NCBI GenBank assembly: GCA_963969395.1
Contig: OZ017802.1
Span: forward strand, 18,879,410-18,943,409
Length of the DNA: 64,000 nucleotides
Reading direction: 5' to 3'
Origin: Pseudoscleropodium purum
Lineage: Eukaryota > Streptophyta > Bryopsida > Hypnales > Brachytheciaceae
Shown here: positions 34,946-48,408 of the stretch, one piece after another
Numbering within the stretch: the stretch's first letter is position 1
Layout: each line of letters opens with the position of its first letter
Notes under the pieces: model-generated
The model's input: only the letters and a program-made list of their open reading frames with translations
Databases searched by the model: none
What the model was told of the DNA's origin: nothing
Made by a program: the position numbers and the translations under genes

Positions 34946-36906
34946 TTGTATATCTCCTTGTGGCATTTTTGATATTGTTGAAAAGCTCTTTGTGAGAAGG
35001 GGTGCACAAATTTTAATTTGTGGCATTCCAACTCACACCAAAAAAGATACATATTGATTTCAAAGTTTGTTTTCTTTGATTGTTACAATGACATCTCAAG
35101 AACCATGTGACTGTCCTGTAGTCATGCTCTTAGTATTGTTGGAAAGCTCTCTACAAAGAGAGGTACATAGACATTGTTTTGTGGCATTCTGACTCACGAC
35201 AAAAAATATATTTGAATTTTGAAGCTTTTATGAATAAAAAAAAATTAGAAAGTTACTTTTATTTTATTATATTGTGGCAATGGCATAGGGCAAACTATGA
35301 TTTTTGATAGTTGTTTTCATCCAATAAGCCTTCATCACATCAATATATTCATGTGTAAATAAAATCCAAATATGAATGTTCTATTCTACAATATGTTGAA
35401 AATGTAGACTCAATATGAACTCAAAGCCAAATGTTGATTGGAAGTAGTTGGATTACAAATCAGCCCTCTGCAAATCCTCACTTTCCACTACTTTCATAAC
35501 ATATATGTACCAATGTTCAACATAAGTGAAATATTGACATAGACTTCTCTACAGAGTAAATTCCAAACAATACTAGTGTGCCCAGTGTCGTTGCCACAGT
35601 CAACACTTAAAGTAAAAGCAATTTTCTAATTGATAAAAACTTTGAAATTCAATAACTTTCATGCTGTAGGTCCGAATGCCATAGATTACATACAATACTT
35701 CTGAGCAATTGAGTGTACTTGCACCTTTGGAGAGATTGATGATTGCACAAGGAAACTTTGTACACTTTCTTGTTGCAAAATATCTGCCTGAAATCTGAAG
35801 AAACTGACCTACTCCCTCCATTTATAATTGAAAACTAAACTAATAAGTATAAAGGGGAGCTAAGATTGCAGATGGGAAACCTCAGCAATGATAAAATGTT
35901 GAAAAAGGTAATGTTGAGAAATTTAAAACATTTCAACACATTTATCGACACTAAATTGTTGAACTTGGTGTCGAAATTTTTTTTTTTTGACATTCTAGGG
36001 TCAAAAAAAGTGTCTAAAAAAGTGTTGAAAAATTCAAATTGCCTAGAAAAGTCTTTTGAAACTGTAGTAATTTTTTTGTACAACATTGATGTAATGTTCA
36101 GTACACAAGAAACTTTGAAAATGCTGCATTTTTATTCAATCTTTTAACCCCTCAAAGATTAAGAGGACACAAAGTGTCTTCTCTAAATTTTCAACGGCAA
36201 ATTCTCAGTTTAGTGAAACAAATTCTAACATTTTGTAAACTAGGGACTTTTAGAGTAACAAGTTTACATACTTATTGCATATTCTAATTTTCAAAATTTC
36301 AATGTGGGAAGTAATTAAAATTTTATTCAGAAAATTTTGTCTAATAGAAAAAGGGAGCAAATATAACTTTTTTACAATGAAAGAAATAGTAGGAATGGAC
36401 AAAAATGGACATTTCTAGTCATAAACAAACTGATTCTTGTGAAAAACAAATTTCTTTGTATTTTTTGCTATTTAAAAAATACAAGGTTCAATCTAGTGTG
36501 ATTAAAAACACAAAAATAATTAGAGCAATTCTAAATTTTTTGAAGATGTTCCAAATAATATGTTACTAATATCAATTATAAAATTTCAAAAATTGACTCA
36601 TTTATAAATTTTATAAATTTTTGTAGGATCCAATTTGATTGATTTGGGTTCTCTATTCATTTTGTTTGAAAATGTGTACAAATTTGAGAGATTGTTTTAT
36701 TTTTTATTTTTTAAAATTATAAAATATTACATTTGCCATAGATTCTAATATAATTTTTTGGGGGGTAAAAATCATCATTTGTATTCTTGTAATTTTTCTT
36801 CCTTGAAAACTATATTTTTTGCCTATAAAGTTGATAATCTAAAATTGTTATAATCTAAATAATCAATAGTCCATATTTTTTACAACTAATTCTATGCATA
36901 TTAGAC
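34946..36906. other. AT-rich intergenic DNA with scattered repeat fragments
   Basis: Contains a TTAACCCCTCAAAG-type single end near 36147 that resembles the left end of the 51893 element. No gene and no complete element seen. Confidence 0.45.
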
Positions 36907-37370
36907 ACTACAAAAAATCAGGGGTAAGTGTGATTGAGCACATATGATTGGGTGTCTGGAATGATTGGAACACAACTAGTCCCTCTGTAATTGCACCGGA
37001 ATTTTGCAACCCGCAACGCCTCAATCATTTTACAATCAAAGCTGCGACTGTGAGATGAACTAGTGACAACGTCTGTTTTTCACCTACAATTTTCTGTTGA
37101 CAACGTTGTCGACTGGAGAACGTAGGGATCCGCATGGAGAATTCAATTATAGAAGATGACTTCCTGTCACTCATATGTCACTTAAGCATGACTCATGTTG
37201 ACTAATGCACAACTGAATATTGGGTTTAGGGTGGTTGACTTGGAAAGCGGTGTGATGACGTGGCTAGCTCCTTGTTGCAGTTCAATGTTGCAAACTTTCC
37301 GCAATTATGTTACAATAACAGTATAACACGAGGTCATGACAGGAACACAACTTAGTTGTTACTTGTAGTA
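36907..37370. repeat. Possible CACTA-like terminus and subterminal region
   Basis: CACTACAAAAAATCAGGGG at 36907 resembles the CACTACAA... ends of plant CACTA (En/Spm) elements. A weak partner (ACTTGTAGTAG) lies near 37360. The sequence between is less AT-rich and carries GGAATGATTG, which recurs near 39220. No 3-bp target duplication could be confirmed. Confidence 0.25.
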
Positions 37371-39736
37371 GGGTTATAGGCGGTTTGTAAAATTGTTTTA
37401 GTATCTACCTCTGCCCGAATGGGCAAGACCGCACTATGCAGCCAACTAGAACGTAACTGGCATATTTGTCATAAACATGGGAGTGCAATTAAGGGGAGGG
37501 AAAAAGAGGGTGGTATATTTTGATAAAATTGTGCAATCTTTATCATAATTGTAAAACCATTTTTACTAAAACTTCAAAATATGAAATATTAGAAAAGCAA
37601 TTGCTTCATCATAGTTGTAGAAATATTTTTTTAATCAAAATTCTAGAATATGAAAAACTAGAAAAATAATTAAAGGATCTTAAAATTACCTTTTTAAAAT
37701 ATTTATCTTTGTATTGTTCAAAATAAATGTATTTGACTTCGTGAAACTTTCAGAGTATGGATTGTGTAACAGAAGTTGAAAACAAGGAATCCTAAAACCA
37801 TTTAAGACTTTATTTATTTAGATTTTCTTGATTTAAAATTTGAGTTTAGGAAATTACTTCATATTACTTAACTATCACCCTCCAAAAATACATTTTTTTA
37901 GAAAGTAGTGCATTACAAGAATATTTTAACCTGTAATAACTAAAATTATTATGAATTAGAAACACTAGTGTCACTTACAATAATAGGATAAATCCTTGTA
38001 ATGATTTTAATATCTACTAGTTTAGTTTTCAATTTTATATTGACATATCTATCATATTATTTATTTGGTAAATTGTTACATTAGTAAATTATTGTGGTAT
38101 AAAATTTAAATAATTCAACATTATTTTTCAAAATAATCAAAATAGGGTTGCTTATTTAGGTTTGAGTTGTTTATTGGACATAATTATCAATAGAGGCATA
38201 CACTTTATATATATGTATACCTACAAACAATTCTCAAAAAACGGAATGCAGATGCATCTCACAAGGAAGACTTTTGCATCACTGCATTTTAGTCACATTG
38301 AAGTCACGCAACAAGAAATTGACTTAAAGAAGATTGACATGTAACTCCACTGTGACTTAGACACTACTATACAAGTAGATATGAGTAGGATCTCTTTGAC
38401 CTCTGCGCTTTATAGTAATTGGACAACATTGGCTTTATAACTTTAGATCTAAGGCTTAAAATCTCAAACAAATTTTTGGAAATGAAAGATTGTTTGTTTT
38501 CCCAACTTTTCTTGGTTTCAAGTTTCTTAAAAAGGCAAAGAACCATGCCTAAATGTGGTCTGAAATTTTATTTTAATATAATTCTTATGTTTTATATATG
38601 CCATATCATTTGTCATACCTCCTACCACTCCACTTGTATAAATATCTTGTCTTCAGAAGGTGTAATATTCACATTAAGTGGCCTTTGAAGCTACATGACA
38701 TAGTTGTCAAATATAGTGTATTTTGTATGATATATGATGTATTTGTATAAAATGTGGTATATTTTGTATGATGTATTGTATGTGGTCTATTTTGTGCAGA
38801 GCTAAACTAAGATGGCAACAAATGCATAATTTTGAAATGACTCAATTGTCACTTGCATGCAACTACATAGTAACTCTGCTTTCCAAATTATATGATTGAA
38901 GAATGACTATGTACATGTCATTCAACACTAATGAAATGCAATTGAAATGCGACTATAGAATGACTTCAAAATATTTTTGACGTGAAGGTCCAAGTTAGCC
39001 AGAATAAGACAAGGTTGTGACTAAAATGTGACTAAAACATGACTGCTAACGTTTGATGATATCATCAAAATTCACTCAAAAAGAGGCAACACTTGTATTT
39101 TTTTCCAAAATTTCCTCTTCTACGTTAGCGATCTCTTTTCATCCTCATCCATTCAATTTCATCTTCCAAATTGGATGGTAATATTACAATGTCGTTGTCA
39201 CATTCAATGACTTGTCCGGAATGATTGTAGGGCCCCTAGTCACGTTCTAGTTACTTTTGTTTAGAATGATTGTTTTGCAGTTGTATTTCACAGTTACATT
39301 TACCCTCAATTTCTTATATTTAGACAAAGTAGTCTTTACTTTTATTAAGATTAAAAATTTTATATACATCCATGTGGCATTTGCAAAAATATATCAAAGT
39401 GGAACAATTCATTAAAAACCTCCATTGTCAAAAAGTTGTTAGGGCTTGAGGAGGATTAAAGATTAGGGATTAGTCCACATTTCCAAAATTATATAGAGGC
39501 ATTATAAAATGTAAATTAAAATAGTAATTTAATGATGGATCTCAAACAATGTTTGTAAAATATGATTCATATAGCATATAAGCATGGTTGAATCAACTAG
39601 TTCACTCAAATCCATATTTTACAAAAAATTTGTATTCAAAAATTAAAAATTCCTTCTAAAATCAATAGGAGATTGAATATTTGTAATTTATTTTTTCTTT
39701 TGAGTTCAAAATATTAAATTCCAATCATATTAGTTG
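37371..39736. other. AT-rich intergenic DNA with recurring GTGACT and AATGATTG words
   Basis: Between 38240 and 39300 short words GTGACT, AGTCAC, AATGACT and AATGATTG recur on both strands, resembling subterminal repeats of a transposon. A single arm similar to those of the 22188 element lies at about 38430-38640. No gene seen. Confidence 0.35.

Positions 39737-39800
<64 letters not shown>
39737..39800. repeat. Compound palindromic microsatellite (GT)n(AT)n(AC)n
   Basis: (GT) runs to about 39762, (AT) to 39784 and (AC) to 39800. Because GT and AC are reverse complements around an AT centre, the whole tract is one near-perfect palindrome able to extrude as a hairpin. Confidence 0.95.
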
Positions 39801-39801
<1 letters not shown>

Positions 39802-41586
39802 ATTTTGTTTTTCTAAGTTGTATTTAAAGGATCATTTTTTGAACTAAATCTTTTTAAAGGCTAGAACTATTTATATCTTTTAAATTATAGAATATTTGGA
39901 AATCAAAGTCTTCAAAATCTATATTGTACAATTGTTGAAAGGACTGATACAAGTATCATAAAAAAAGCTAACGGTGAATAAATGCATTTTTGTGTGTTTA
40001 AGATGTGTTTGTACTCATCTATAGTTTAAAAATTTGACACTTGATCTTAAAGGGTTAAATTCGAAAGATGATAAGTTTCTATATAAAGAATACAAAAATT
40101 TATTCCTTTTTATACTCAAGATAGATCAAAATCATTGTACACTTCAATATGTACAATACATAATGGGAATGGATTACAATTTTGACAATGTTAATATCAA
40201 TGCTTTTTGAATTTGCTCACTTACATGGTATGAAATGATTTGTGGAGATGACAAAGAACAATATCATCTTCAAGACTTTTCACAAGTGCAAAGAAACTCA
40301 TGAGTTACTTGTAGTAAAGGATTTTACATCTTCTTTGTAATCTAATTCAATTTTTGTGAAAATGAACAGTTTGGATGTTACTTATTAAAAAAAATTCTTC
40401 AATTTTCTAACTTTGTTGCTCCTCTCTAGCAAAATTCGACAACTTCTTTATTTCCATTTTTGATGGAAGTGCTAAGATGGTGATTGTCAGCATTTTGGCA
40501 AAGCAATTTATTTCAATATTTATCATATTTTAAATAAAATATTTTCTTTAGTTGTATTCATGTACTTTCATTTAAATTTGACAATTTTATCCATATCATT
40601 TGAATAAATGAAAGAAATTTACCAAAAAAAGGTTTGCCTTTTTAGTACCAAAAATAGAAAAATATCTTAAAATGGTGTAACTTTGGTCCCATGATGCCAA
40701 AAAACAAAGTAAACCTCAACTAATGTTCTTTTTTTTTACTTCCCTTAAAAGTCATACCTTAACTTTTGAAGGATGTAGTCCCCCATGACCGAGGTAGTCT
40801 TCAAAATGATTTGATGATTATTGAACCAATCAATGCGTTCCTTGTTTTTAGAGTAACTAGTCAAGTCATGCATTAGATGTTTTTTAGCTTCAACGTCATT
40901 TAAGGGATAAATGAGGTTGTTTGTTTTGTTTTGTTTATTAGTTACGGTGAGATCTTTGGTGAGATCCACAATTGCATTCATGATACCATGGGAATGCTCT
41001 CTTTGAAGAGACTTTGTTTTGTGGCATTCCAACTCATGGCTTAAAAGATACCGAATTTCAAAGTTTTTATGAATTAAAAAAATAAAAAAATAACTTTTAC
41101 TTTTACTTTTATTATATACTTTGGCAACACCACAGGGCTGATACTGGTGCGCATGGTTACAAGTTTTCACAACTAAAAATGGGTCACAGTGGAAGATTAA
41201 CTTACAAACAACAGCTAACTTTAAAAAAACAGCAGGTAATAATTTTAACACAACGCCAAGTCACTGCAACAATGCCGCACCATCCCAATTTTCCAATACA
41301 CAAGTGAGTTCTAATCTACAGTTTTAATACTCAATAACTTACACTAAAAATTAATAATTCAATCAAAAATTAAGCTAAGCTTAGAGTAAATCACAGACTA
41401 CAGTCGCTTGCCAAAATAGCAACACCACGACTGACTCGCACACCAGCTCACCTTATAAAATGGACTTGCAAAGGAAGAATCCTTGTTCAACTCAGGCTTC
41501 GTAAGTTGCATCCACCGCAGGACCACACCAGCAACAGCAACTGCAACTAACTACTAACTTAACTTATTATTGTGCGAGTTTCTGAG
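39801..41586. other. AT-rich spacer upstream of the PEPC gene
   Basis: No gene recognised. Base composition becomes mixed from about 41400, where the PEPC promoter region probably begins. A minus-strand open frame at 40745-41251 is not protein-like at a family level and includes repeat sequence. Confidence 0.45.
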
Positions 41587-41596
41587 TATATAAAAT
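41587..41596 (+). promoter_or_regulatory. Candidate distal TATA box of the PEPC gene
   Basis: TATATAAAAT at the edge of the GC-mixed region. It would start transcripts near 41620 and give a leader of about 890 bases, or shorter if a leader intron is removed (a GTAAGC donor sits at 41775). Confidence 0.4.
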
Positions 41597-42372
41597 AGGA
41601 GAGCGCCACTGCGCCACGGGTGAGGTATCCAGAAGACGCGAAGGAATATTCCTCCGTGCGATTCTCGAGGAGTGCACAGAGCAGCGTGATGCAAGGAAGG
41701 AGGTTGGGATGAGAGGTTTTGAATGTTGTGGGACAACTGCATGGTTTTGATTGTCGGACATAACGTAATCTCCGGTAAGCTTTGTAGTGCGAATGAATTG
41801 CGGTCTCGGGAGTTGCGAGAAACAGTAAATAGCAGGATTGTGAGGGTTTGGACTCGAGAGTAGCTTCAGTTTCGTTTGTCGACCTCAGCCTTGGCCCGCC
41901 ACTTGGAGTGTAAGGCGGATTGTGTGGAGGGAATGCTCTCGCGCTGTGTGGACTGAACTTGTCACTCTGAGAACTAAACTGACGTCCGCCTTTTTGGTAA
42001 CGAGGTCACGTTGAGGGAGAGAAGGAAGGAGTCCTCTGTTTTCTTGCTGCTTGTTGGGAGGCTCTTTTGAGAATTTTCTCTATTTTAGTGGAGAGGTTGT
42101 TCTGTTGCTGCTGTTTGGTGTTGTTTTCAATATTAACGGTTTCTCTTATATTCTCTTAATTCCGGAGAGAGCTCCCGGGTTGCTTCTTTGATTTGGTGCC
42201 AATGCGGAGAGGAGGAAGTTTATTCTAGAAGCGAATCGGAATTTGTCAACGTCGAGGGGAGGAGTTTGTCCGTTCTGGTGTGAGGGCGGCTGCCTGGCTG
42301 GCTTGTGTGCAGGATTTTTTTATTTCTTTTATTTGTTGTGATTTTGATGCGGTTTGTTTGAGAGGGGGCTGG

Positions 42373-42380
42373 TATAAAAG
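42373..42380 (+). promoter_or_regulatory. Candidate proximal TATA box of the PEPC gene
   Basis: TATAAAAG lies 137 bp before the ATG at 42510 in GA-rich leader-like sequence, and would give a short leader of about 105 bases. It competes with the distal candidate at 41587; both could be used. Confidence 0.4.
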
Positions 42381-42509
42381 AGGAGGTGTGGAGGAGGTGA
42401 GAATTAGAAGCGAAGGTGCGGAGGAGTTGAGAGGAAAAGTCTGAGAGGGCGGAAGTGGTTGGAGATTGTGGTAGTTTGAAAGGCGGCACGGTTTGTGAGG
42501 CTTTTCAAG

Positions 42510-45500
42510 ATGATGTTGCAAAAGATGGCGTCTATTGACGCCCAGATGCGTCTGCTGGTGCCGAAACGAGTTTCGGAGGACGATAAGCTGATCGAATATG
42601 ATGCGCTGCTGCTGGATCGGTTTCTCGATGTGCTCGAGGAGCTTCACGGCATCGAACTCAAGGATAAGGTAATTGCGGGGGGAATATCAATGCTTGATCT
42701 GTAATCGCGATTATTTTATTGGTTGAAATTGGGGAGGGAGTCCATAGCGATTGAGCAGATGCATTTGCGTGCTCGATTGAGTCTTGAGAGACGATTCTTA
42801 ATTGCGCCGGCGGATCGTGATTTGAATGCGCTTGTAGATCTGTTATGGACGTCTTAGGACGTTCAGGTGTTGGTTTGCTAAGTGGTACTAGTCGTGTAGA
42901 GTTTACTGTGTAAAGAATGCAATGTTCTGAGGCGTTAGCTCTTGGAGATCTTTCGTTCTAGGCTGGAAGTGGCTATGGTTGAAGGGGAGAAAATGCAGTT
43001 GAGTTAACAACGCCTTTTTCTTGGCTTTGGCACGCGAAAAACTCTTGTGATTATCCTTGTTGGATTGATGAATTGCAGAGCGTGAATTCCTTGTTCTGAC
43101 TTGCGCTTTTGCTTTTCACAGGTCCAGAATCTGTATGAGTTGGCCGGCCTTTACTCTAAGAACGATGGTCGTGGTGACGTGGCTAAGCTTCAGCAGCTCG
43201 TTGATCAGTTCAATAAACTTGATCCCGGTGACAATATTGTGGTGGCTAGTTCATTCTCGCACATGCTTAATCTTGGAAATTTGGCTGAGGAGGTGCAAAT
43301 AGCTTATAGACGGCGTGTGTCAAATGCAAAGAAAGGTGACATTGGAGATGAGAACAGCGCTTTGACGGAGTCGGATATGGACGAAACATTCCAGCGTCTG
43401 GTGAAGCAAATGAAGAAAACTCCTCAGGAGATTTATGAGGCATTGAAGGGCCAGACTGTGGACTTGGTCTTGACAGCACATCCCACTCAATCTGTCCGTC
43501 GGTCCCTCCTCCAGAAGCATTCTCGGTACGCGACATTAGATGTCCTTAAAGTTAATTTTTTGCACAGATGTTTGTCGTGAGCTTACTTTTGGTGCAAGCA
43601 TGTTTTGGTATCTCCTGGAGGATATACTGAGATGCGGTTCTGAAAGGATAATTCGGGCGATATTGAGCTGCAGAATCTCTCGTTCTTCTGAAGGATCTTG
43701 TATTCCCTCTGAAGGAGTCGTTAGTATACTCGCCGGTCCACTGTCATGAATTATAGGCATACAGGTGGCCGAACTTGTCTCATTCCCTGACTTTTTTCAC
43801 AGAATTCTTGTAGTTTCTTCATCATTGCTTTAACCTTGATGGGGTTGGTGAATTTGACAGAATTCGAAGCTGTCTATCAGAGATGTACCAGAAGGATATA
43901 TTAGCCGACGAGAAGAAGGAGCTGGATGAAAGTCTTCAGCGAGAGGTGCGTTAATTTGTTTGAGTTTGAGAGTTTTCAAAACCTTGTCTGTAGGTATGAG
44001 GCGCTAATCGACCTGTACCGATCTGTATATGTACCGATTTCTCCTCATTTGATCTGATTGATGGTAAATGACTGATTAGGTTAAATATCGTTACTGTTTT
44101 TGACAGATTCAAGCTGCCTTCCGTACTGATGAGATTCGGCGATTACAACCTACACCCCAGGATGAGATGCGTGAGGGCATGAGTTACTTCCATGAAACCA
44201 TATGGAACGGCCTTCCCAAGTTCTTACGTCGTGTTGACACGGCATTGAAGGGAATTGGTGTCAAGGACCGTCTACCTCACGATGTTACTCTTATCCAATT
44301 TTCTTCTTGGATGGGTGGTGATCGCGACGGTAATCCTTGGCTGATCCGAATATTCTCCTCTGCGCTATTAGCATGTGTTGTACTCAGCTTTGAGAATAGC
44401 GGCTTCTGTTTTGTATTGTTTTACAATCTATTCCTATATCTATGATGTAGGAAGGAGAAGCGACACATGTAGTCTGACCATATCGTTGATACTACATCGA
44501 GGATAAGTTTTCCCATTTACCTTTGGTCAGTGATGTCTCTCGAACGCCGGCCAGTCATGATTGAGGGATCCAGTTACGCTAAAAATACTAATTAAAAGGT
44601 CAAGTTATGAGTAGCAGAAGTGTGCAGAGCCTTGCACTTGATCATATTATACCTACAGCATAGAAGTAAATAAGAGTAATGACGGCATTTGTGTGAGGAA
44701 GGTGGTGACTCGACGTTTTCAAGTGGCCAAATTTTTTAGAATTAGCCTATGAAACTGTTGTGTTGATTTTTACAAATTGTTTCATCGGTGCTAGCAAGTG
44801 CTAATGTGTGACCTTGTGGTTGTTTGTTAACTTGAGCCAAGAGTTCAGAATATGAACATGAAGTCACAAGATTGAATAGTTTGTCCAGAGAGTTAAGTCT
44901 GGTCCTGCAGTTTGTCTAAGTTGATCCACTGGTTAGTGTGCACTACAGGTGCCTCTGCAGGTTGACGATTTACTTACTTTTGAAATTTTATTGCTTTGTA
45001 CCAGGTAACCCACGTGTGACGCCAGAGGTTACGAGGGATGTCTGCTTATTGGCTAGACTGATGGCAGCCAACCTTTATTTTACACAAATTGAAGATCTGA
45101 TGTTTGAGGTGCGTAAAATCTTGCTCAACTCATCTTTGTCATTTTAAAAGAAGTTGGTCTCTATTGAAAGAAATAGAAACGGGTTTAGCAGATTTCAACG
45201 TTTGAGAGATGTTTTTCGCAACCCACACTTTGTAGGTTTCTGAAAGAATGAGCTTGTGAAATTGACTTCAATATGCGATTTGCAGCTGTCAATGTGGCGG
45301 TGCAGTGATGAGCTGAAAGAAAGGGTCATGAGAATTGTGTCTCTGCAAAAGAAAGAGGCAAAGCATTACATCGGTACTCGCTTACCTAACCGCTATTTTC
45401 ATAAGTGATTTAATGGCAAGGGTTTTTGATACCTTCCCTTCTGGTGGGTGGGCGATCTTTTGGATGGATTTCTGTTCCATATTATCACTCCCATTCTTTA

Positions 45501-48408
45501 CTGACTGAGGTTTTGTGTTCGATCTGAATCAGAATTCTGGAAGCACATTCCACCCAATGAACCTTTTAGGGTGTTGTTGGGTGACATGCGTGACAAACTA
45601 TACAATACACGTGAACGTATGCGGCAGATGTTGGCCACTGGCAAGAGCGATATTCCCGTTGAAGATACCTTCACTGATGCTTCACAGGTATTCACTTTAT
45701 CTTTAGACTGTTTCTTATTAGGTCAAATCTGCACTCAGGATTTGGTTATTGCAGATCCTGAATGTACTGAAATTGGTAGCAGGTAGTTATGTGAGAAGTA
45801 GCATTTATATGTCTCATAATGCACCCAACCGGCCATGACAAGTTCGCATTTCACTTAGTGACGAAATTACTAATTCGTGATTGGTTAGATGTGGCTCGCA
45901 TTTTTCAAAACTGTATTCAGGCTTCAGAGTGCAAGTCTAATTGTGTTGCTACTCGGATCCATTTGTGGTCACTATATACTAATGGGATTTTCTGACGCTT
46001 ATATCACAGATATTGGAGCCGCTAGAGTTGTGCCACAGATCGCTTTCTGAGACTGGAGACAAGCCCATTGCAGATGGTAGTCTTTTGGACTTCATGCGTC
46101 AAGTGTCATGCTTTGGGTTGAGCTTGGTGAAGCTGGACATTCGGCAAGAGTCTGAGCGTCACACCGATGTTATGGATGCTATCACCACTTTCCTTGGCAT
46201 TGGTTCCTATCGCAATTGGTCGGAAGAGCAACGTCAGGTATATTCTCTCGTAAGGATATGTTTCGTAGACTAGGAGCAAATGCCAGGACGGTGGCGGAAC
46301 CTGTATTAGACATTTTTTCCATGATCATTGCATATTTCGTGCTTTGTGACTTACGCTTTCCAAATATATTTACAGGAATGGCTCCTCGTTGAACTCCGCG
46401 GGAAACGTCCTCTTTTTGGAGACGACCTACCAATGACTGAGGAAATTAAGGATGTTTTGGACACCATGAAAGTGGTTGCTGAGCTTCCAGCAGATTGCTT
46501 TGGAGCTTATGTCATTTCTATGGCAACAGCGCCATCAGATGTCCTAGTAGTGGAGCTTTTGCAACGCGAATGTCGTGTTCCGAAGCCGCTGCGTGTGGTG
46601 CCGTTGTTCGAGAAGCTGGCTGATTTAGAAGCTGCCCCGGCGGCCCTTTCACGCCTTTTTTCGATTGACTGGTATCTGAATCGCATAAATGGGATGCAAG
46701 AGGTACGTTCTAGGCTTCTAGCCCTGAATATTACCTACTCCTGTTGGAAGAACTCAATCTTTTGCAGAGTCTCTTTATATTTTTAACCGTGTGATTAGAA
46801 TGGATCACTAATATATAAGCAAATCCATTTCAAATACTCATTTCATTTCTCTGATTACCGTTCTCAGGTTATGATAGGGTACTCGGACTCGGGAAAAGAC
46901 GCAGGGCGCCTGTCAGCAGCTTGGCAAATGTTTAAGGCCCAGGAGGACTTGGTGAAAGTTGCCAAGCAGTATGGAGTCCGTCTGACTATGTTTCATGGTC
47001 GGGGAGGCACCGTGGGTAGAGGTGGAGGTCCAACACATCTTGCTATCTTGTCTCAGCCTCCAGACACAATTAATGGTTCATTGAGAGTGACAGTCCAAGG
47101 AGAGGTTATTGAGCAGTCTTTTGGAGAAGAGCATCTTTGCTTCAGGACATTGCAGCGTTTTACAGCTGCTACTCTGGAGCATGGAATGCACCCTCCGATC
47201 GCCCCAAAACCCGAATGGAGAGAGATCATGGACAAGATGGCTGTGATATCCACTAAAGAGTACCGCGCCGTTGTTTTTCAGAACCCGAAGTTCGTGGAAT
47301 ATTTCCGTACGGTAAGTACCTAAAGAAATTTTGTCTTCGGTTATATGACCCTTCTCAGCAGCAACTTTTGTTTGCTCCCTTGAAACACTCCTTAGCAGTT
47401 TCTATCACCGTTTTCTGACTAATATTAATTTACTAAAGCTCATAATCATTGTGTCTCCCATGAAATTTAGCTGTGTTAATAATACTTCTTTTGTTAAACA
47501 GGCTACACCAGAGCTGGAGTATGGGCGCATGAACATCGGAAGTCGTCCATCCAAACGCAAACCATCTGGAGGCATCGAGTCACTTCGAGCTATCCCTTGG
47601 ATTTTTGCTTGGACGCAGACACGTTTCCATCTTCCTGTTTGGCTAGGCCTTGGATCTGCTCTGAAAGAAGTATTGCAGACTGACCCGAGAAACATTGCCA
47701 TCCTCCGCCGGATGTATAATCAGTGGCCTTTTTTCCGTGTAACCATCGATTTAGTGGAGATGGTGTTTGCAAAGGGTGATCCTCGCATCGCTGCTCTGTA
47801 TGATAACTTGCTTGTATCGGACGAAGTGAAACCACTTGGAGACGAACTGAGGCGCAAGTATAACGAGACGAGAGAATATCTCCTGAGGGTACGACTTCTT
47901 ATGCATGTGTTCAAGAATTTTGGATAGTAGTTTGCTACCTTGCAAAAACTATTTCATGTGACGAAATTAATGGCTACGCATGCCCTAATTCTTTGCACTC
48001 TCATGGATATAATACTCAGTTTCCAGTGTGATGGAAAATGCCCAAGTTCACTAGTTTTTGGACGATCAAGAGCCTGATCCCACAAAATACAAACTTTAAA
48101 TTCTGCAGGTTGCAGGCCATGAGGACATTCTACAAGGCAACCCCACCCTGAAACAACGTCTGCGGCTTCGAGAGCCCTATCTTACTGCTCTCAATGTTCA
48201 GCAAGCCTTAGTGCTGAAGAAAATGCGCGATTCGAGCTCTCAATTCTGTGCACTTCAAAATGGGAACTCCGGTGAAGTGCCTAAATCGCCCAGGCGTGCC
48301 GCAGAGTTGGTTGAGTTAAATCCGACAACTGAATTTCCTCCAGGACTTGAGGATACTCTGATTCTCACGATGAAGGGTATTGCTGCTGGTATCCAAAACA
48401 CAGGATAG
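42510..48408 (+). CDS. PPC: Phosphoenolpyruvate carboxylase, plant type, 12 exons
   Basis: Coding exons: 42510-42668, 43122-43525, 43861-43945, 44107-44329, 45005-45108, 45286-45373, 45533-45687, 46010-46237, 46376-46702, 46868-47311, 47502-47888 and 48109-48408. All junctions are GT-AG, the phases agree and the product is 967 aa, the family length. The cytosolic homotetramer joins bicarbonate to phosphoenolpyruvate to give oxaloacetate and phosphate, refilling the citric acid cycle. Hallmarks are [13 protein letters not shown] with catalytic His173, [16 protein letters not shown] (join of exons 4 and 5), [13 protein letters not shown] (593-605), [13 protein letters not shown] (633-645), [20 protein letters not shown], and the C-terminal QNTG of plant-type enzymes. 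The N-terminal phosphosite is [10 protein letters not shown] with Ser8; the residue four before it is Gln, where the consensus has Asp or Glu. Start chosen as the first ATG in frame; an ATG at 42513 is next. Introns in the first half are more numerous than in the usual angiosperm gene. Confidence 0.98.

Noticed and set aside
35866..36147. 93-codon frame rich in Lys, Asn and Phe
   Set aside because: A product of AT-rich sequence with no domain; the opposite strand is equally open.
40745..41251. 168-codon minus-strand frame
   Set aside because: Composition is uneven, no family features or splice context, and parts resemble intergenic repeat sequence.
43540..43749. Frames inside PEPC introns such as this one
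   Set aside because: They read through the donor at 43526 and do not match PEPC; the spliced path restores the conserved sequence.
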